Positions 59,501 to 62,816 of a stretch of DNA of 64,000 nt are shown one piece after another. This DNA is from Owenia fusiformis (taxonomy: Eukaryota; Annelida; Polychaeta; Sabellida; Oweniidae). The stretch lies in contig CAIIXF020000010.1 of NCBI GenBank assembly GCA_903813345.2, positions 27,554,425 to 27,618,424 of the forward strand. Direction: 5' to 3'. The notes beneath the pieces were generated by a model that did no database searches, was not told where the DNA came from, and saw nothing but the letters and a program-made list of their open reading frames with translations. Position numbers and translations under genes: made by a program. Positions within the stretch are counted from its first letter, which is position 1. Each line of letters starts with the position of its first letter.

Positions 59501-61474
59501 CCGCCTAAAGTCTTTCCAGATGTATTTCATGCCATATTAATTATGGCTGATTATTGTTATTTATTTTTGTCATATTCAATAATATTATTACAGTGCATTA
59601 GGCCAATGAAAAACGTGCCACTCTAGGTCACCTTTTCTCTGATAACGCACCTTTTTCGCCACTTGGTTTTTCCGCCGTTGTCACTCGGAATGCAACTCTG
59701 TGGTATGTAAATTGTACCATGCTTTGAATATGTCATATGTCAGAGCAACAAGTTTTTTATTGGTCTTGTGCACTGTAATAATATTGAATGTGACTAAAGT
59801 GAATAAGAATGATCAGCCATAATTAATATGGCACGAAATACATCTTTGGTAGGGATATGGTGAATCCCTCCATCCATCCGTCTGTCTGTCTGAATTTATC
59901 TGTGTGTAAAGATTGTATGGTTATGTTTCTCTTAAAACATGTGGGGCAGTGTATTTATATATAACAAGATGTTCAGAATACTCAAATGTTCGTCTTTTTT
60001 GTGGAAAGATATAATTTGGATACTAATCGGTGCATAGTTTTGTGGAAAAAATCCATGATGGCCGGTGGCGGGAATTATTCACAAAAATCTAAGTTTCCAA
60101 TGTAGCCAAATTAAAAATATTACTGATTGAAATGAAGGAGTAAACCACAATTATGGTGTTGTTTTTATTCCGTTTCATACCTCAGAAAATTCATAATGGC
60201 TGCCTAGAGCAGAAATTCACTTTTACTTAGAGATCTCTTCAAAGTATGGTTACATTTGACTATTTTAGATCTCAGTTATTGTACTCATCTTTATGGTTTG
60301 TGCCTTTGAAACTCTTAAATGGTCTTCAAATGCTTAAATGGGTGGACATTTTGAAATCTCTCTAATGTATGTATTTTGTTCATTAGGATTTGCTATGTGG
60401 AGTTGCCAACTTCTAGTTTTTTATTCTTGTTAGGCATGCTCCTTGTGATAAAATCCTTGTCCAATGTCCAATACACTTAATAGAAAATCACATGTACATA
60501 TGCCGGGTGTCCTGAATTCTACTGAGACAAACATGAATTAACTCTGCGAGTAATGAAAAAATATTCTTGTTGAAATTTAGGTGCTCCTTGTGTTTATCCA
60601 TTTAGAATCAGAAGTAGGCACTGATTTCCTCGGAGTAAATAACTATGAATATTGAATATTTAATTGTACACAGATTCAAATATGTTAACAGAAAAGTGCT
60701 TTTAAACAAATATACTTAAGGCCTACAGTAAACTTCATATCTGAACACCTATCAATCTGAACATTTTTTAGTTCAATCTTTCTCCTCCCATCGGCTCCTA
60801 TGTAAAAATCCTTGACGTGAACACCTCACAAATTGAACAGTGAGCAGTCATCTTTGATAAAATCCCTGTCCAATGTCCAATACACTTAATAGAAAATCAT
60901 GTACATATACCGGGTGCCCCGAATTCTACTGAGACAAACATGAATTAACTCTGCGAGTGATGAAAAAATATTCTAGTTGAAATGTGATCATCCGACAGAC
61001 AATTTGATAATTATTAAGTCAAGTTTCACAATGTAACTCTTCAGCCTTTATAGAGAAAATTTGTTTTAGTACAAACTGGGACACCAGTATATATGTATAA
61101 TTCACCCCTTTTATTAATGTAATACTCCACTCACAAACTCCTGTATTGGGAATTGAATCCCAAAATGTAGGATAGGATATTGTAAAATCTTATTGTGCTT
61201 TCAGAAAATTAAGTTCCTTAGTCGTCCAGCAGAAGACTGGGGGCCAGCTCTCCCAGAACATCGTTTGGGTCTGAAAGTAATGGCATGTAGGCGCCTACAA
61301 GAGCTCCAGGCAGAGTCAGCACATACACCTTTAGCTGGATCAAGTAGTAAAACCAGTGAATCTAGTGGCAATTTACCACACATTGCTCTGAGTGTCACAA
61401 GCCAGAGCAGTGCTGATAACAGCAGCAACTGCTCAAAAAACTCCAAACCTCAGCACAATGATGAGGACAATTAA
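11922..61474 (+). CDS. SLC6 Na+/Cl- symporter, glycine-transporter-like, 16 exons
   Basis: A plasma-membrane Na+/Cl--coupled amino-acid symporter. Coding exons are 11922-11948, 20262-20469, 28625-28807, 29117-29248, 29696-29839, 30323-30497, 30831-30963, 32976-33110, 35833-35936, 36159-36283, 36643-36755, 38121-38258, 40829-40928, 44404-44504, 44691-44864 and 61205-61474. They join in frame to 2262 nt (753 residues), with twelve membrane helices. Gly123 replaces the monoamine-transporter Asp in YAVGLGN, indicating an amino-acid substrate. Chloride-site residues Tyr146, Gln387, Ser391, Asn423 and Ser427 are present. SLSPCWGGL in helix 6 (Ser393, Trp396) is the glycine-transporter pattern. Extracellular loop 2 has the Cys224-Cys233 pair and four N-glycosylation sequons. 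Oddities are Gly491 where most animal members carry the Na2 Asp, tandem duplications at exons 9 and 12, and a 7TM gene in the last intron. Exon 1 is the least certain. Confidence 0.9.
12250..14771. mobile_element. Inverted-repeat DNA transposon with ~65-bp termini
   Basis: The left end TAGGGCGAAGGGGTGTAA is matched in inverse by TTACACCCCTTTGCCCTA. Similarity continues through TCGAAGTTAACCC-like and GTCGACATTACCCC words for about 65 bp. Interior segments next to each terminus are also mutually inverted (CCTACCCTAA/TTGTTTGGCC). It lies in SLC6 intron 1 and contains a piece of a non-LTR retrotransposon. No own transposase was recognised. Confidence 0.55.
13198..13760 (+). pseudogene. CR1-like non-LTR reverse transcriptase, C-terminal fragment
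   Basis: Translation gives [20 protein letters not shown], then [27 protein letters not shown] and [19 protein letters not shown]. After one in-frame stop it continues through [20 protein letters not shown]. This is the thumb/C-terminal region typical of CR1-type retrotransposons. The catalytic FADD region is absent and the frame has a stop at about 13581, so it is a dead, 5'-truncated copy. Confidence 0.8.
15030..16263. mobile_element. GTAGCCAGG-terminus element, second copy
   Basis: The left end CAGGCCCGTAGCCAGG is followed by a G run. The right end, a run of C and CTGGCTACGGGCCTG, is its inverse. The interior has a higher GC content than its surroundings and contains no recognised coding region. 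The same terminal style occurs at 520-2959. No clean target duplication could be read. Confidence 0.55.
16272..16696. mobile_element. MITE with AGATGCGAGTAG termini, copy 1
   Basis: The ~425-bp element has inverted ends AGATGCGAGTAG and an imperfect CTATTCGCATCT. Reverse-oriented copies lie at 40225-40603 and 50041-50465. All three share conserved interior words such as CCACCTG(A/G)TGGTG and GACCCCATGTT (read in the copy 2 and 3 orientation). No coding capacity is seen. Confidence 0.7.
16795..17224. repeat. Inverted repeat pair (foldback)
   Basis: About 85 bp containing CCTCTATCATCATGGTCATA and GGTTATGGGGGAGGGGG (16795-16880) recur inverted at 17128-17224. The arms flank about 250 bp. This is probably a small foldback element of the GTAGCCAGG group, since the right arm begins AGGTGTAGCCAGGAGG. 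Confidence 0.6.
17477..17846. mobile_element. Foldback MITE with ~120-bp arms
   Basis: The left arm starts TAGAGTCCATTTCACTGC and the right arm ends GCAGTGAAATGGACTCTA. The arms are nearly identical for about 120 bp and enclose a spacer of about 130 bp. No coding content was recognised. Confidence 0.75.
18098..18517. mobile_element. MITE with ATATTGGGTGCGG termini
   Basis: The inverted ends ATATTGGGTGCGG and CCGCACCCAATAT bound 420 bp. The interior is AT-rich with no coding signal. Confidence 0.65.
19030..19608. mobile_element. CAG..CTG element with 6-bp target duplication, second family
   Basis: The termini CAGGGCTTGCATTA and TAATGTAAGCGCTG are inverted and flanked by the exact 6-bp repeat GATATG (19024-19029 and 19609-19614). 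The layout parallels the element at 3581-4652, but the interior differs. A non-autonomous hAT-type origin is inferred. Confidence 0.6.
20262..20469 (+). CDS. SLC6 exon 2: cytosolic N-terminal segment
   Basis: This exon encodes residues 10-78 plus part of 79, a hydrophilic, serine- and arginine-rich cytosolic tail ([18 protein letters not shown]) that could carry phosphorylation sites. The acceptor is TTATTGTAG and the donor is ATAG|GTAAAT. A repeat element starts only about 14 bp beyond the donor. Confidence 0.8.
20483..21004. mobile_element. Repeat element family E, copy 1
   Basis: It begins with a CCATCC/GTCTGTCC-rich stretch followed by AAGATAACTCGAATACTAGT. It ends with GGGATTTGCTATTCC...TTGCCAATTTCTAG. 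Copies with the same start and end are at about 21500-22273 and 59860-60423. Sequences such as AAGATGGCCGC in the body and a lack of terminal inverted repeats resemble non-autonomous Helitron-like elements of molluscs; this classification is an inference. Confidence 0.5.
21500..22273. mobile_element. Repeat element family E, copy 2, with internal tandem repeats
   Basis: This copy carries about four imperfect ~140-bp units with GATAACTCAAATACCAGTGA and AAGATGGC(G/C)GC (units near 21540, 21770, 21907 and 22063). It ends GGATTTGCTACTCCGTGGAG...TTCTAGTTT, like copies 1 and 3. Confidence 0.6.
22274..25037 (+). other. SLC6 intron 2, unassigned AT-rich part
   Basis: No exon was recognised. Around 23785-23814 there is an isolated end of the 25042-27062 element family (GTTTAAACTTTATATGGGG followed by CCTTTAA). 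The remainder is unassigned. Confidence 0.4.
25042..27062. mobile_element. TTAA-flanked element with a nested repeat element
   Basis: TTAA lies at 25038-25041 and 27063-27066. The left end AGCCCCCATATAAAGTTTAA is inverted at the right end as TTAAACTTTATACAGTGCCT. The element is 2.0 kb. A copy of the GTCCGTCTG/GCCATTTTGGATTTT element (family D) sits inside at about 25775-26135. No transposase was recognised. Confidence 0.6.
27367..27660. mobile_element. Third copy of the 768-2685 element arm
   Basis: It starts at TTAA (27363-27366) with AGGCAGAATCAGATCTATTG and follows the left arm of the 768-2685 element through AATAAGAATGGTAACCATTC to ATAGACATGATAAGGAATGA. The far end was not found; it may run into the palindrome that follows. 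Confidence 0.6.
27831..28595. repeat. Large palindrome with a perfect 153-bp core arm pair
   Basis: Arms 28074-28226 and 28269-28421 are reverse complements with no mismatch seen by eye, separated by 42 bp. Imperfect inverted similarity continues outward to CGTCGCATGAGAATAACTTT (left) and AAAGTTATTCTCACGCGACG (right). The palindrome ends 30 bp before SLC6 exon 3. Confidence 0.8.
28625..30963 (+). CDS. SLC6 exons 3-7: helices 1-4 and the large extracellular loop
   Basis: Exon 3 (28625-28807) carries an acidic linker and helix 1 with [20 protein letters not shown]. Exon 4 (29117-29248) carries helix 2, ending with the [12 protein letters not shown] motif. Exon 5 (29696-29839) carries helix 3, including Tyr200, the substrate-contacting position, and Cys224. 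Exon 6 (30323-30497) is almost entirely extracellular loop 2 with sequons at Asn243, 246, 253 and 272. Exon 7 (30831-30963) carries [15 protein letters not shown] of helix 4. All phases agree. Confidence 0.93.
30023..30140. repeat. Repeat segment left of SLC6 exon 6
   Basis: It contains TTTTTTTGTGGATGG, GTAACAAATGGCAGGTGG and CATGTTAATGC. The same series of words recurs in the same orientation at 30630-30716, so exon 6 lies between two direct repeats. The GGTGG..CAT..TTAATGC end also terminates other repeat elements here. Confidence 0.55.
30630..30716. repeat. Repeat segment right of SLC6 exon 6
   Basis: This is the direct counterpart of 30023-30140, with CTTTTTTGTGGATGG, GTAACAAATGGCAGGTGG and CATGTTAATGCC. 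It is shorter because the middle part is missing. Confidence 0.55.
30964..32975 (+). other. SLC6 intron 7
   Basis: No exon was recognised. A G/C-run-rich patch at about 31069-31190 (repeating GGGGAATTTG and GGGGATTTTTGAC-like words) looks like a degenerate simple repeat. The rest is AT-rich and unassigned. Confidence 0.4.
32976..36755 (+). CDS. SLC6 exons 8-11: helices 5-8
   Basis: Exon 8 (32976-33110) encodes [13 protein letters not shown] of helix 5. Exon 9 (35833-35936) encodes [20 protein letters not shown] of helix 6, with chloride-site Gln387 and Ser391 and the glycine-type Trp396. Exon 10 (36159-36283) encodes helix 7 with Asn423 and Ser427. Exon 11 (36643-36755) encodes YPEVVTRLP and helix 8 ending LGLGTQ. 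A tandem array of the exon 9 acceptor region lies directly before exon 9. Confidence 0.93.
33230..34242. mobile_element. Inverted-repeat element with 5-bp target duplication
   Basis: The left end CACACCAGAATAGCCTGACA and the right end TGTCAGGCTATTCCGGTGTG are inverted, and the inner similarity extends about 65 bp (TTGTCACAAATGGC). The exact flanks AACTG lie at 33225-33229 and 34243-34247. The element is 1013 bp with no transposase. A solo left end of the same family lies at 51293-51365. Confidence 0.7.
34571..34727. repeat. GGTACC/GTACTGT-rich palindromic cluster
   Basis: A dense run of self-complementary words occurs here: CATGGTACCAT twice, CGGTACT, ATGGTACTGT, TACAGTACTG twice. It could form several small hairpins. 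It is followed at 34762-34800 by an AGGTGGTGGCATTCTGTCAT terminus shared with other repeat elements, suggesting it is the body of a small element. Confidence 0.5.
35293..35832 (+). repeat. Ten-unit 54-bp minisatellite built from the SLC6 exon 9 acceptor
   Basis: Ten head-to-tail 54-bp units run from 35293 to 35832. Each has 23 bp identical, or nearly so, to the start of exon 9 (GTATGGGGAGATGCAGCTGT), then 31 bp of the preceding intron ending TATGTGTAG or TATATGTAG. The true exon 9 begins at 35833 with the same 23 bp and then diverges into coding sequence. Units differ by only a few substitutions, and length is constant. Every unit therefore carries a complete 3' splice site plus the first codons of exon 9. 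Confidence 0.95.
36841..36985. repeat. Short tandem repeat after exon 11
   Basis: Three imperfect units carry ATGCCCA(T/A)(A/G)GT(C/T)AACATGATATA and a GGCTGGTATT spacer, with periods of about 42 and 53 bp. They start 85 bp downstream of the exon 11 donor. Confidence 0.7.
37339..37870. mobile_element. Degraded mariner-like element
   Basis: It starts TACGAGGGGCGATCCAAAAG, the terminal repeat of the complete element at 57057-58148. It shares its subterminal words (AATAAAGATCAACAAC and CTTTGTTACCAA-like). The opposite terminus is missing. Confidence 0.65.
38121..44864 (+). CDS. SLC6 exons 12-15: helices 9-12
   Basis: Exon 12 (38121-38258) encodes the helix 8 end and helix 9. Exon 13 (40829-40928) encodes [17 protein letters not shown] and helix 10 with conserved Glu564. 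Exon 14 (44404-44504) encodes the following loop and the start of helix 11. Exon 15 (44691-44864) encodes [19 protein letters not shown] and helix 12, ending MSIWE. Phases are continuous throughout. The donor end of exon 12 is duplicated 91 bp downstream. Confidence 0.92.
38214..38395 (+). repeat. 91-bp tandem duplication of the exon 12 end and donor
   Basis: The last ~45 bp of exon 12 (ATTTGTGCAGTCATGTTTTT ... TCTGAG), its donor GTAGGC and about 45 bp of intron are repeated once with period 91. The second donor is at 38350. Using it would add 91 nt, shift the frame and meet TAA within the insert (about 38298-38300). Confidence 0.9.
38396..40224 (+). other. SLC6 intron 12, unassigned part
   Basis: No exon was recognised. 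A 158-codon open frame on the minus strand (39197-39673) shows no family motif and is probably fortuitous. Weakly similar ATGGCAAGT/TTACGAGTA-type segments at about 38478-38560 and 39394-39450 may be relics of one repeat. Confidence 0.4.
40225..40603. mobile_element. MITE with AGATGCGAGTAG termini, copy 2
   Basis: The ends are CAGATGCGAGTAG and TACTCGCATCTG. It is inverted relative to the copy at 16272 and about 45 bp shorter. No coding content is seen. Confidence 0.7.
41211..41729. repeat. ~520-bp foldback palindrome
   Basis: The outer ends CACTGTTCCACAACTGGATG and CATCCAGTTGTGGAACAGTG are exact inverses. Similarity continues through CTAACTGCAGTTAG and AATGACTCTAACTGAAGTTG to a small centre near 41465 that includes a TGACGTCA octamer. 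The arms differ at scattered positions, so it is older than the palindrome at 28074-28421. Confidence 0.8.
42381..43164 (-). mobile_element. Tc1/mariner-like element with transposase relic
   Basis: TA lies at 42379-42380 and 43165-43166. The ends CAGGTTGGTCCCAAAAAA and TTTTTTTGGGTCATCCTG are inverted. The minus-strand frame 42728-43090 shows [20 protein letters not shown] and [16 protein letters not shown], matching the catalytic-domain core of DD-type transposases of this superfamily (xxDExHF...GP..FE..NG..VTVN). It is truncated and not autonomous. Confidence 0.75.
43168..43375 (+). pseudogene. Non-LTR reverse transcriptase C-terminal relic
   Basis: The translation reads [16 protein letters not shown] and, after a frameshift, [20 protein letters not shown] and [16 protein letters not shown]. 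This is the thumb segment typical of CR1/Jockey-type retroelements. It is short and frameshifted. It is pinned between a mariner-like element and a family D repeat. Confidence 0.65.
43378..44290. mobile_element. Family D repeat element, copy 2
   Basis: It carries several imperfect ~160-bp units with GGCCATTTTGGATTTTC, AAATCTTGTCTGTAA, GATCAATTTCAAATTTTCAG and TTAGTATGAAAATCTAGA. It continues into units of GGCAGCCATCTTGC and ACATTTCACATGGTAAGAAG. The same unit is amplified at 53880-54960 and occurs once at about 25930-26110. Confidence 0.65.
45247..45300. repeat. (CCAT)n simple repeat
   Basis: An imperfect CCATCCATCC tract directly precedes the 92-bp tandem array. Confidence 0.8.
45321..46975. 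repeat. 92-bp tandem array, six units, split by a retroelement
   Basis: Unit starts (CCACTCATCTATACCGTAC) are at 45321, 45413, 45504, 45596, 45688 and 45780. The sixth unit is interrupted at 45847 by a retrotransposon and resumes at 46937. The units carry TGGATGACGTCTGGAACCCT and TTTTGAAGATGTCAATCC. No coding role is apparent. Confidence 0.85.
45848..46936 (-). mobile_element. 5'-truncated non-LTR retrotransposon insertion with 12-bp TSD
   Basis: The insertion is flanked by the exact 12-bp repeat CGTTCTGAAGAT (45836-45847 and 46937-46948). A T-rich run at its left edge is the poly(A) tail of the minus strand. The minus-strand frame ending at 46227 carries a zinc-ribbon-like CKYC..(8)..HFFVNC and LWKVVQDKF pattern, as at the C-terminus of L1/Tx1-type ORF2 proteins. 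The reverse transcriptase core is absent. The frame's first residues (46937-46970) belong to the flanking array, not the element. Confidence 0.8.
47135..47403 (+). CDS. Putative exon upstream of the 7TM gene (uncertain)
   Basis: An open frame from ATG 47135 ends at a strong donor CTCAG|GTAAGT and continues in frame into a candidate exon at 48749-48824 ([13 protein letters not shown]...). A further candidate, 49240-49312, has good splice signals but does not continue the frame. The exon at 51550 would end the frame after VMKEMS. These may be 5' UTR exons of the 7TM gene, a short separate gene, or chance. No family was recognised. Confidence 0.3.
48150..48590. mobile_element. Tandem-repeat element with AGGTGGTGACATT end
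   Basis: About four ~110-bp units carry AAATCATCTAC(A/T)AGTTCTCAGAAGTTC and TTGACC(T/C)TCA(A/C)TGAC. They are followed by CTAGGTGGTGACATTTTGTC and ATTAATGCCTTGTT, a terminus shared with other repeats in this window. It is possibly a non-autonomous Helitron-like element. Confidence 0.55.
48749..48824 (+). CDS. Putative second upstream exon (uncertain)
   Basis: It has acceptor GTCTTTTCAG and donor GAT|GTAAGT. It keeps the frame of the 47135-47403 segment open for 25 codons. The role is unknown; 5' UTR of the 7TM gene is possible. Confidence 0.3.
49490..50030. repeat. Direct duplication in the last SLC6 intron
   Basis: A segment with AAATAAAAACCCTGAATGCA, ACCAAATTGAACTGAAAA, GTTGACACATACTATACAGA and TTTTGATTTTTAGAGG at about 49678-49820 is repeated in the same orientation at about 49848-50000. 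Confidence 0.65.
50041..50465. mobile_element. MITE with AGATGCGAGTAG termini, copy 3
   Basis: It has ends AGATGCGAGTAG and CTACTCGCATCTG, is oriented like copy 2 and is full length like copy 1. Confidence 0.75.
51293..51365. mobile_element. Solo end of the 33230-34242 element family
   Basis: CACACCTGAATAGCCTGACT, CCATTGTCACAAATGGCGAA and CATAACTGTCACTTCA match the left terminus of that element. No partner terminus was found nearby. Confidence 0.65.
51602..52777 (+). CDS. Atypical rhodopsin-like 7TM receptor, nested in an SLC6 intron
   Basis: A 391-residue plasma-membrane receptor encoded by one exon. Helices are at about 14-37, 47-72, 92-118, 134-152, 186-211, 244-268 and 276-298. Recognisable class A landmarks are Asn31 (helix 1), Asp59 in ALSITD (helix 2), Arg117-Tyr118 at the helix 3 end, Pro196, Pro258, and Asn287/Asn291 in helix 7, followed by a basic helix 8 (HKKFRKSL). 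The DRY acid is Val116, the helix 3 and loop 2 cysteines are both missing, the helix 4 Trp is absent, and NPxxY reads NFLIN. The ligand is unknown; an invertebrate peptide-receptor-like orphan is a guess. An acceptor (TATTTTCAG) at 51549 suggests a spliced 5' UTR. Residues 367-391 are encoded by the first unit of the following tandem array. Confidence 0.85.
   Translation: MGTDTISEYYGRLSVILSTYIILILFGAISNILNAIVWKHPLMVRSNFNMILFALSITDFMAVICRLPAFLFDLISLHIKIPPVSLDWSKYYHYSLVLIDFFYTCSSFTFVIAMLVRYVGLCHRRNFQFLLTKRTIKAILFICYTLAFSLNFPEIFMSFKVVTVTSGNLSYHTVAVIDSGVHSLWIARILIAGTIPFIINTYCIIRLIIVLQQNKGRIKALFSNDLNSITRANRLAEQDSATKSLLINVFAYMILVIPNDVYGIYAFATGDDNNTIRSILWVFLLGNFCANFLINVTVHKKFRKSLKIICGIQLNAIHPQSSSNEERPIPSGSTKLRSTNPISVLKVDTSANAEILEVNVCDSDYCQPNVSMSAPNTRCTSSPIINVSLSA
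52700..53333 (+). repeat. 70-75 bp tandem array starting in the 7TM gene's last codons
   Basis: Unit starts (CAGCC...) are at 52700, 52770, 52840, 52910, 52980, 53050, 53125, 53198 and 53273. Unit 1 encodes residues 367-391; the stop TAG is completed by unit 2. Early units are 70 bp, later ones 73 and 75 bp. The array is cut at TTAA (53330-53333) by a transposable element and resumes at 55281. Confidence 0.92.
53334..55280. mobile_element. TTAA-flanked Kolobok-like MITE interrupted by a family D element
   Basis: TTAA lies at 53330-53333 and 55281-55284. The ends AGGTGCAACA and TGTTGCCCCT match the 364-bp element at 4662-5025 in inverse orientation. The expected interior is present on both sides but is split at about 53434/55010 by 1.6 kb of family D sequence. 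Confidence 0.75.
53435..55010. mobile_element. Family D element with seven ~162-bp tandem units
   Basis: It starts GTCCCCACCACATAGTGTGG, then (GTCTGTCC)n, then seven units keyed on GGCAGCCATTTTGGATTTTC at 53921, 54083, 54245, 54407, 54569, 54731 and 54890. It ends near AGGTGGCGACATTTTGTACA. Period and layout resemble the ~160-bp core repeats described in oyster 'pearl'-type elements; this relationship is a suggestion only. Confidence 0.7.
55281..55880 (+). repeat. Continuation of the 7TM-derived array, open reading frame retained
   Basis: About eight units of 69-75 bp, most of them 72 or 75 bp and so multiples of three, carry GATCAATATCATCATAGTGC and CTCTCAACTCAAGATGTGTA. A 170-codon frame (55323-55835) reads as ~25-residue repeats such as [20 protein letters not shown], recognisably related to the receptor tail [15 protein letters not shown]. 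There is no evidence that it is translated. A further partial unit occurs near 56127-56210. Confidence 0.85.
57057..58148 (-). mobile_element. Complete non-autonomous mariner-like element
   Basis: TA lies at 57055-57056 and 58149-58150. The terminal repeats CGAGGGGTGATCCAAAAGTC are matched by perfect inverses for about 26 bp, with imperfect inner similarity well beyond. The minus-strand frame 57436-57780 contains [20 protein letters not shown], the diverged YSPDLAPCD..LF.KLK block around the last catalytic Asp of mariner transposases. The rest of the transposase is missing. Confidence 0.85.
58790..59067. repeat. 150-bp tandem duplication
   Basis: Two copies with period 150 (AGTAGCCTATAAATGGATAA at 58801 and 58951) are nearly identical and end in AATAAATTTGTGTAGTTT. 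Confidence 0.9.
59519..59848. repeat. Foldback repeat with ~85-bp arms
   Basis: AGATGTATTTCATGCCATAT and AATATTATTACAGTGCA (left arm, to about 59606) recur inverted in the right arm (about 59766-59848). Spacer sequence of about 160 bp lies between. Confidence 0.7.
59860..60423. mobile_element. Repeat element family E, copy 3
   Basis: It starts CCATCCATCCGTCTGTCTG and ends GGATTTGCTATGTGGAGTTG ... CTTCTAG, as in the copies at 20483 and 21500. It contains a GCCTTTGAAACTC(C/T)TAAAT segment shared with copy 1. Confidence 0.6.
60448..60988. repeat. ~130-bp direct repeat pair before the last SLC6 exon
   Basis: GATAAAATCC(T/C)TGTCCAATGT ... AATTAACTCTGCGAGT occurs at 60448-60580 and 60857-60988 with few differences, 409 bp apart. 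The second copy lies about 220 bp before the last exon. Confidence 0.85.
61205..61474 (+). CDS. SLC6 last exon: cytosolic C-terminus
   Basis: The acceptor GTGCTTTCAG precedes [20 protein letters not shown], the signature segment after helix 12 in SLC6 proteins. It continues into a serine-rich, polar tail and a TAA stop at 61472-61474. It joins in phase 0 to exon 15 across a 16.3-kb intron. Confidence 0.9.
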   Translation, partial: KIKFLSRPAEDWGPALPEHRLGLKVMACRRLQELQAESAHTPLAGSSSKTSESSGNLPHIALSVTSQSSADNSSNCSKNSKPQHNDEDN

Positions 61475-62816
61475 CAGTGAGCTCCTCAATCTCAAAGAGT
61501 TACTAGTTTACAGCGATCTGCAATCATTGTTATTATCCCATTATTCCATTTTATAAAAATACATTCCTTCCGGGACAATGTCTCTAATAGCAATTGTCCT
61601 GTTTCATTTATTCTTTTAGACATATGCTCTTATCTTCTGTTGATAGACCTATTGAAGTTCTATTTGGAATTACATCCATTTTAGTGATGATGTTATAATG
61701 GTTTTAAAATCATTGTCCATTTGTTTAATTAAAGATCTGACATTCATTTTGAGGATTGCAGTAATTTTTAAATGCATTGTTTTATTTTTTTGCCATATAC
61801 TAGTATCTGTTATTTTAAAGATAAAAGTTAATTGTCTTCCAAAACCAATCCCTGGTCAACTTCAATCAGTACATGAAACGTTGACCAACATATTCTCTGG
61901 ATGAAACACTACACAAGTTATATCTGATTTACAATAATGCTGAAATCCCTGGCTGTTTTTATTAGTTATACATGTAATCCAGTCGTTTTGATTTTTATAA
62001 TGACAAAATGTCAGTTGCTCAGGTGATCATAATTGCTAGTAATATTCAGCGATCATATTATATTAGTGATATACCAATATCTGTAGATACATTTTTTTAT
62101 TACCTTATTACCTCATGGATTATATTGATGCAAAAAGAATAATTACTATGTAAAGGATTATAATATACATAATTATATTATTATCTCACTCATTTTTCTT
62201 ATTCTGTGATTTATATGTATACTAGTACTTAATTATTAATCCCTGGACATATCATATTTCATGTTCGATATATTATGTAACAAAATAGGATAAGAAACAT
62301 AACAGGTAATAAAACGGACTCTGTTTTATAGAGAATACCTGAGTCACCTATGAAAGTAATATCCAGGTATTCAAATATTACTTGTAAAAGATGTGTTGGG
62401 ATTTCTCGCAATAAAATATCTTTATCCAATGACAGGTGCTATATTGTAAAAATCATCCAGATGGACAGCCAAACAGCCAATGTTTGTAGATATTTTGTGA
62501 TATTTGTTTTTGAGAAAAATGCCAGTTCAGGTTAAAAAATGCCATTTCAAATTAATTCAAACTGTTAATTTTGCATTGTTTTTCTTGTCATAGCTATTTT
62601 TGAAAAACTCACTAATTTGATTAATAGATATTAGATGGTAGGCCTATCAGTTTTTAAGGTAGATTGGTTTTTTTTCTTGGCATGATTCTGGTACTCATCA
62701 AGTGTGATATTTGTCCTTGGGTATCTTGTTATCTGGCTGTTGACATTCCTGATCATGTCTTTGTATAGGCAAAAAATTAGGATTTACATGTTTTTTAAAT
62801 AATATATTTTAACATA
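61475..62816 (+). other. Likely SLC6 3' UTR and flank
   Basis: AT-rich non-coding sequence follows the stop codon. A candidate AATAAA polyadenylation signal lies at 62308-62313. No repeat or gene was recognised before the transposable element that starts at 62817. Confidence 0.4.
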
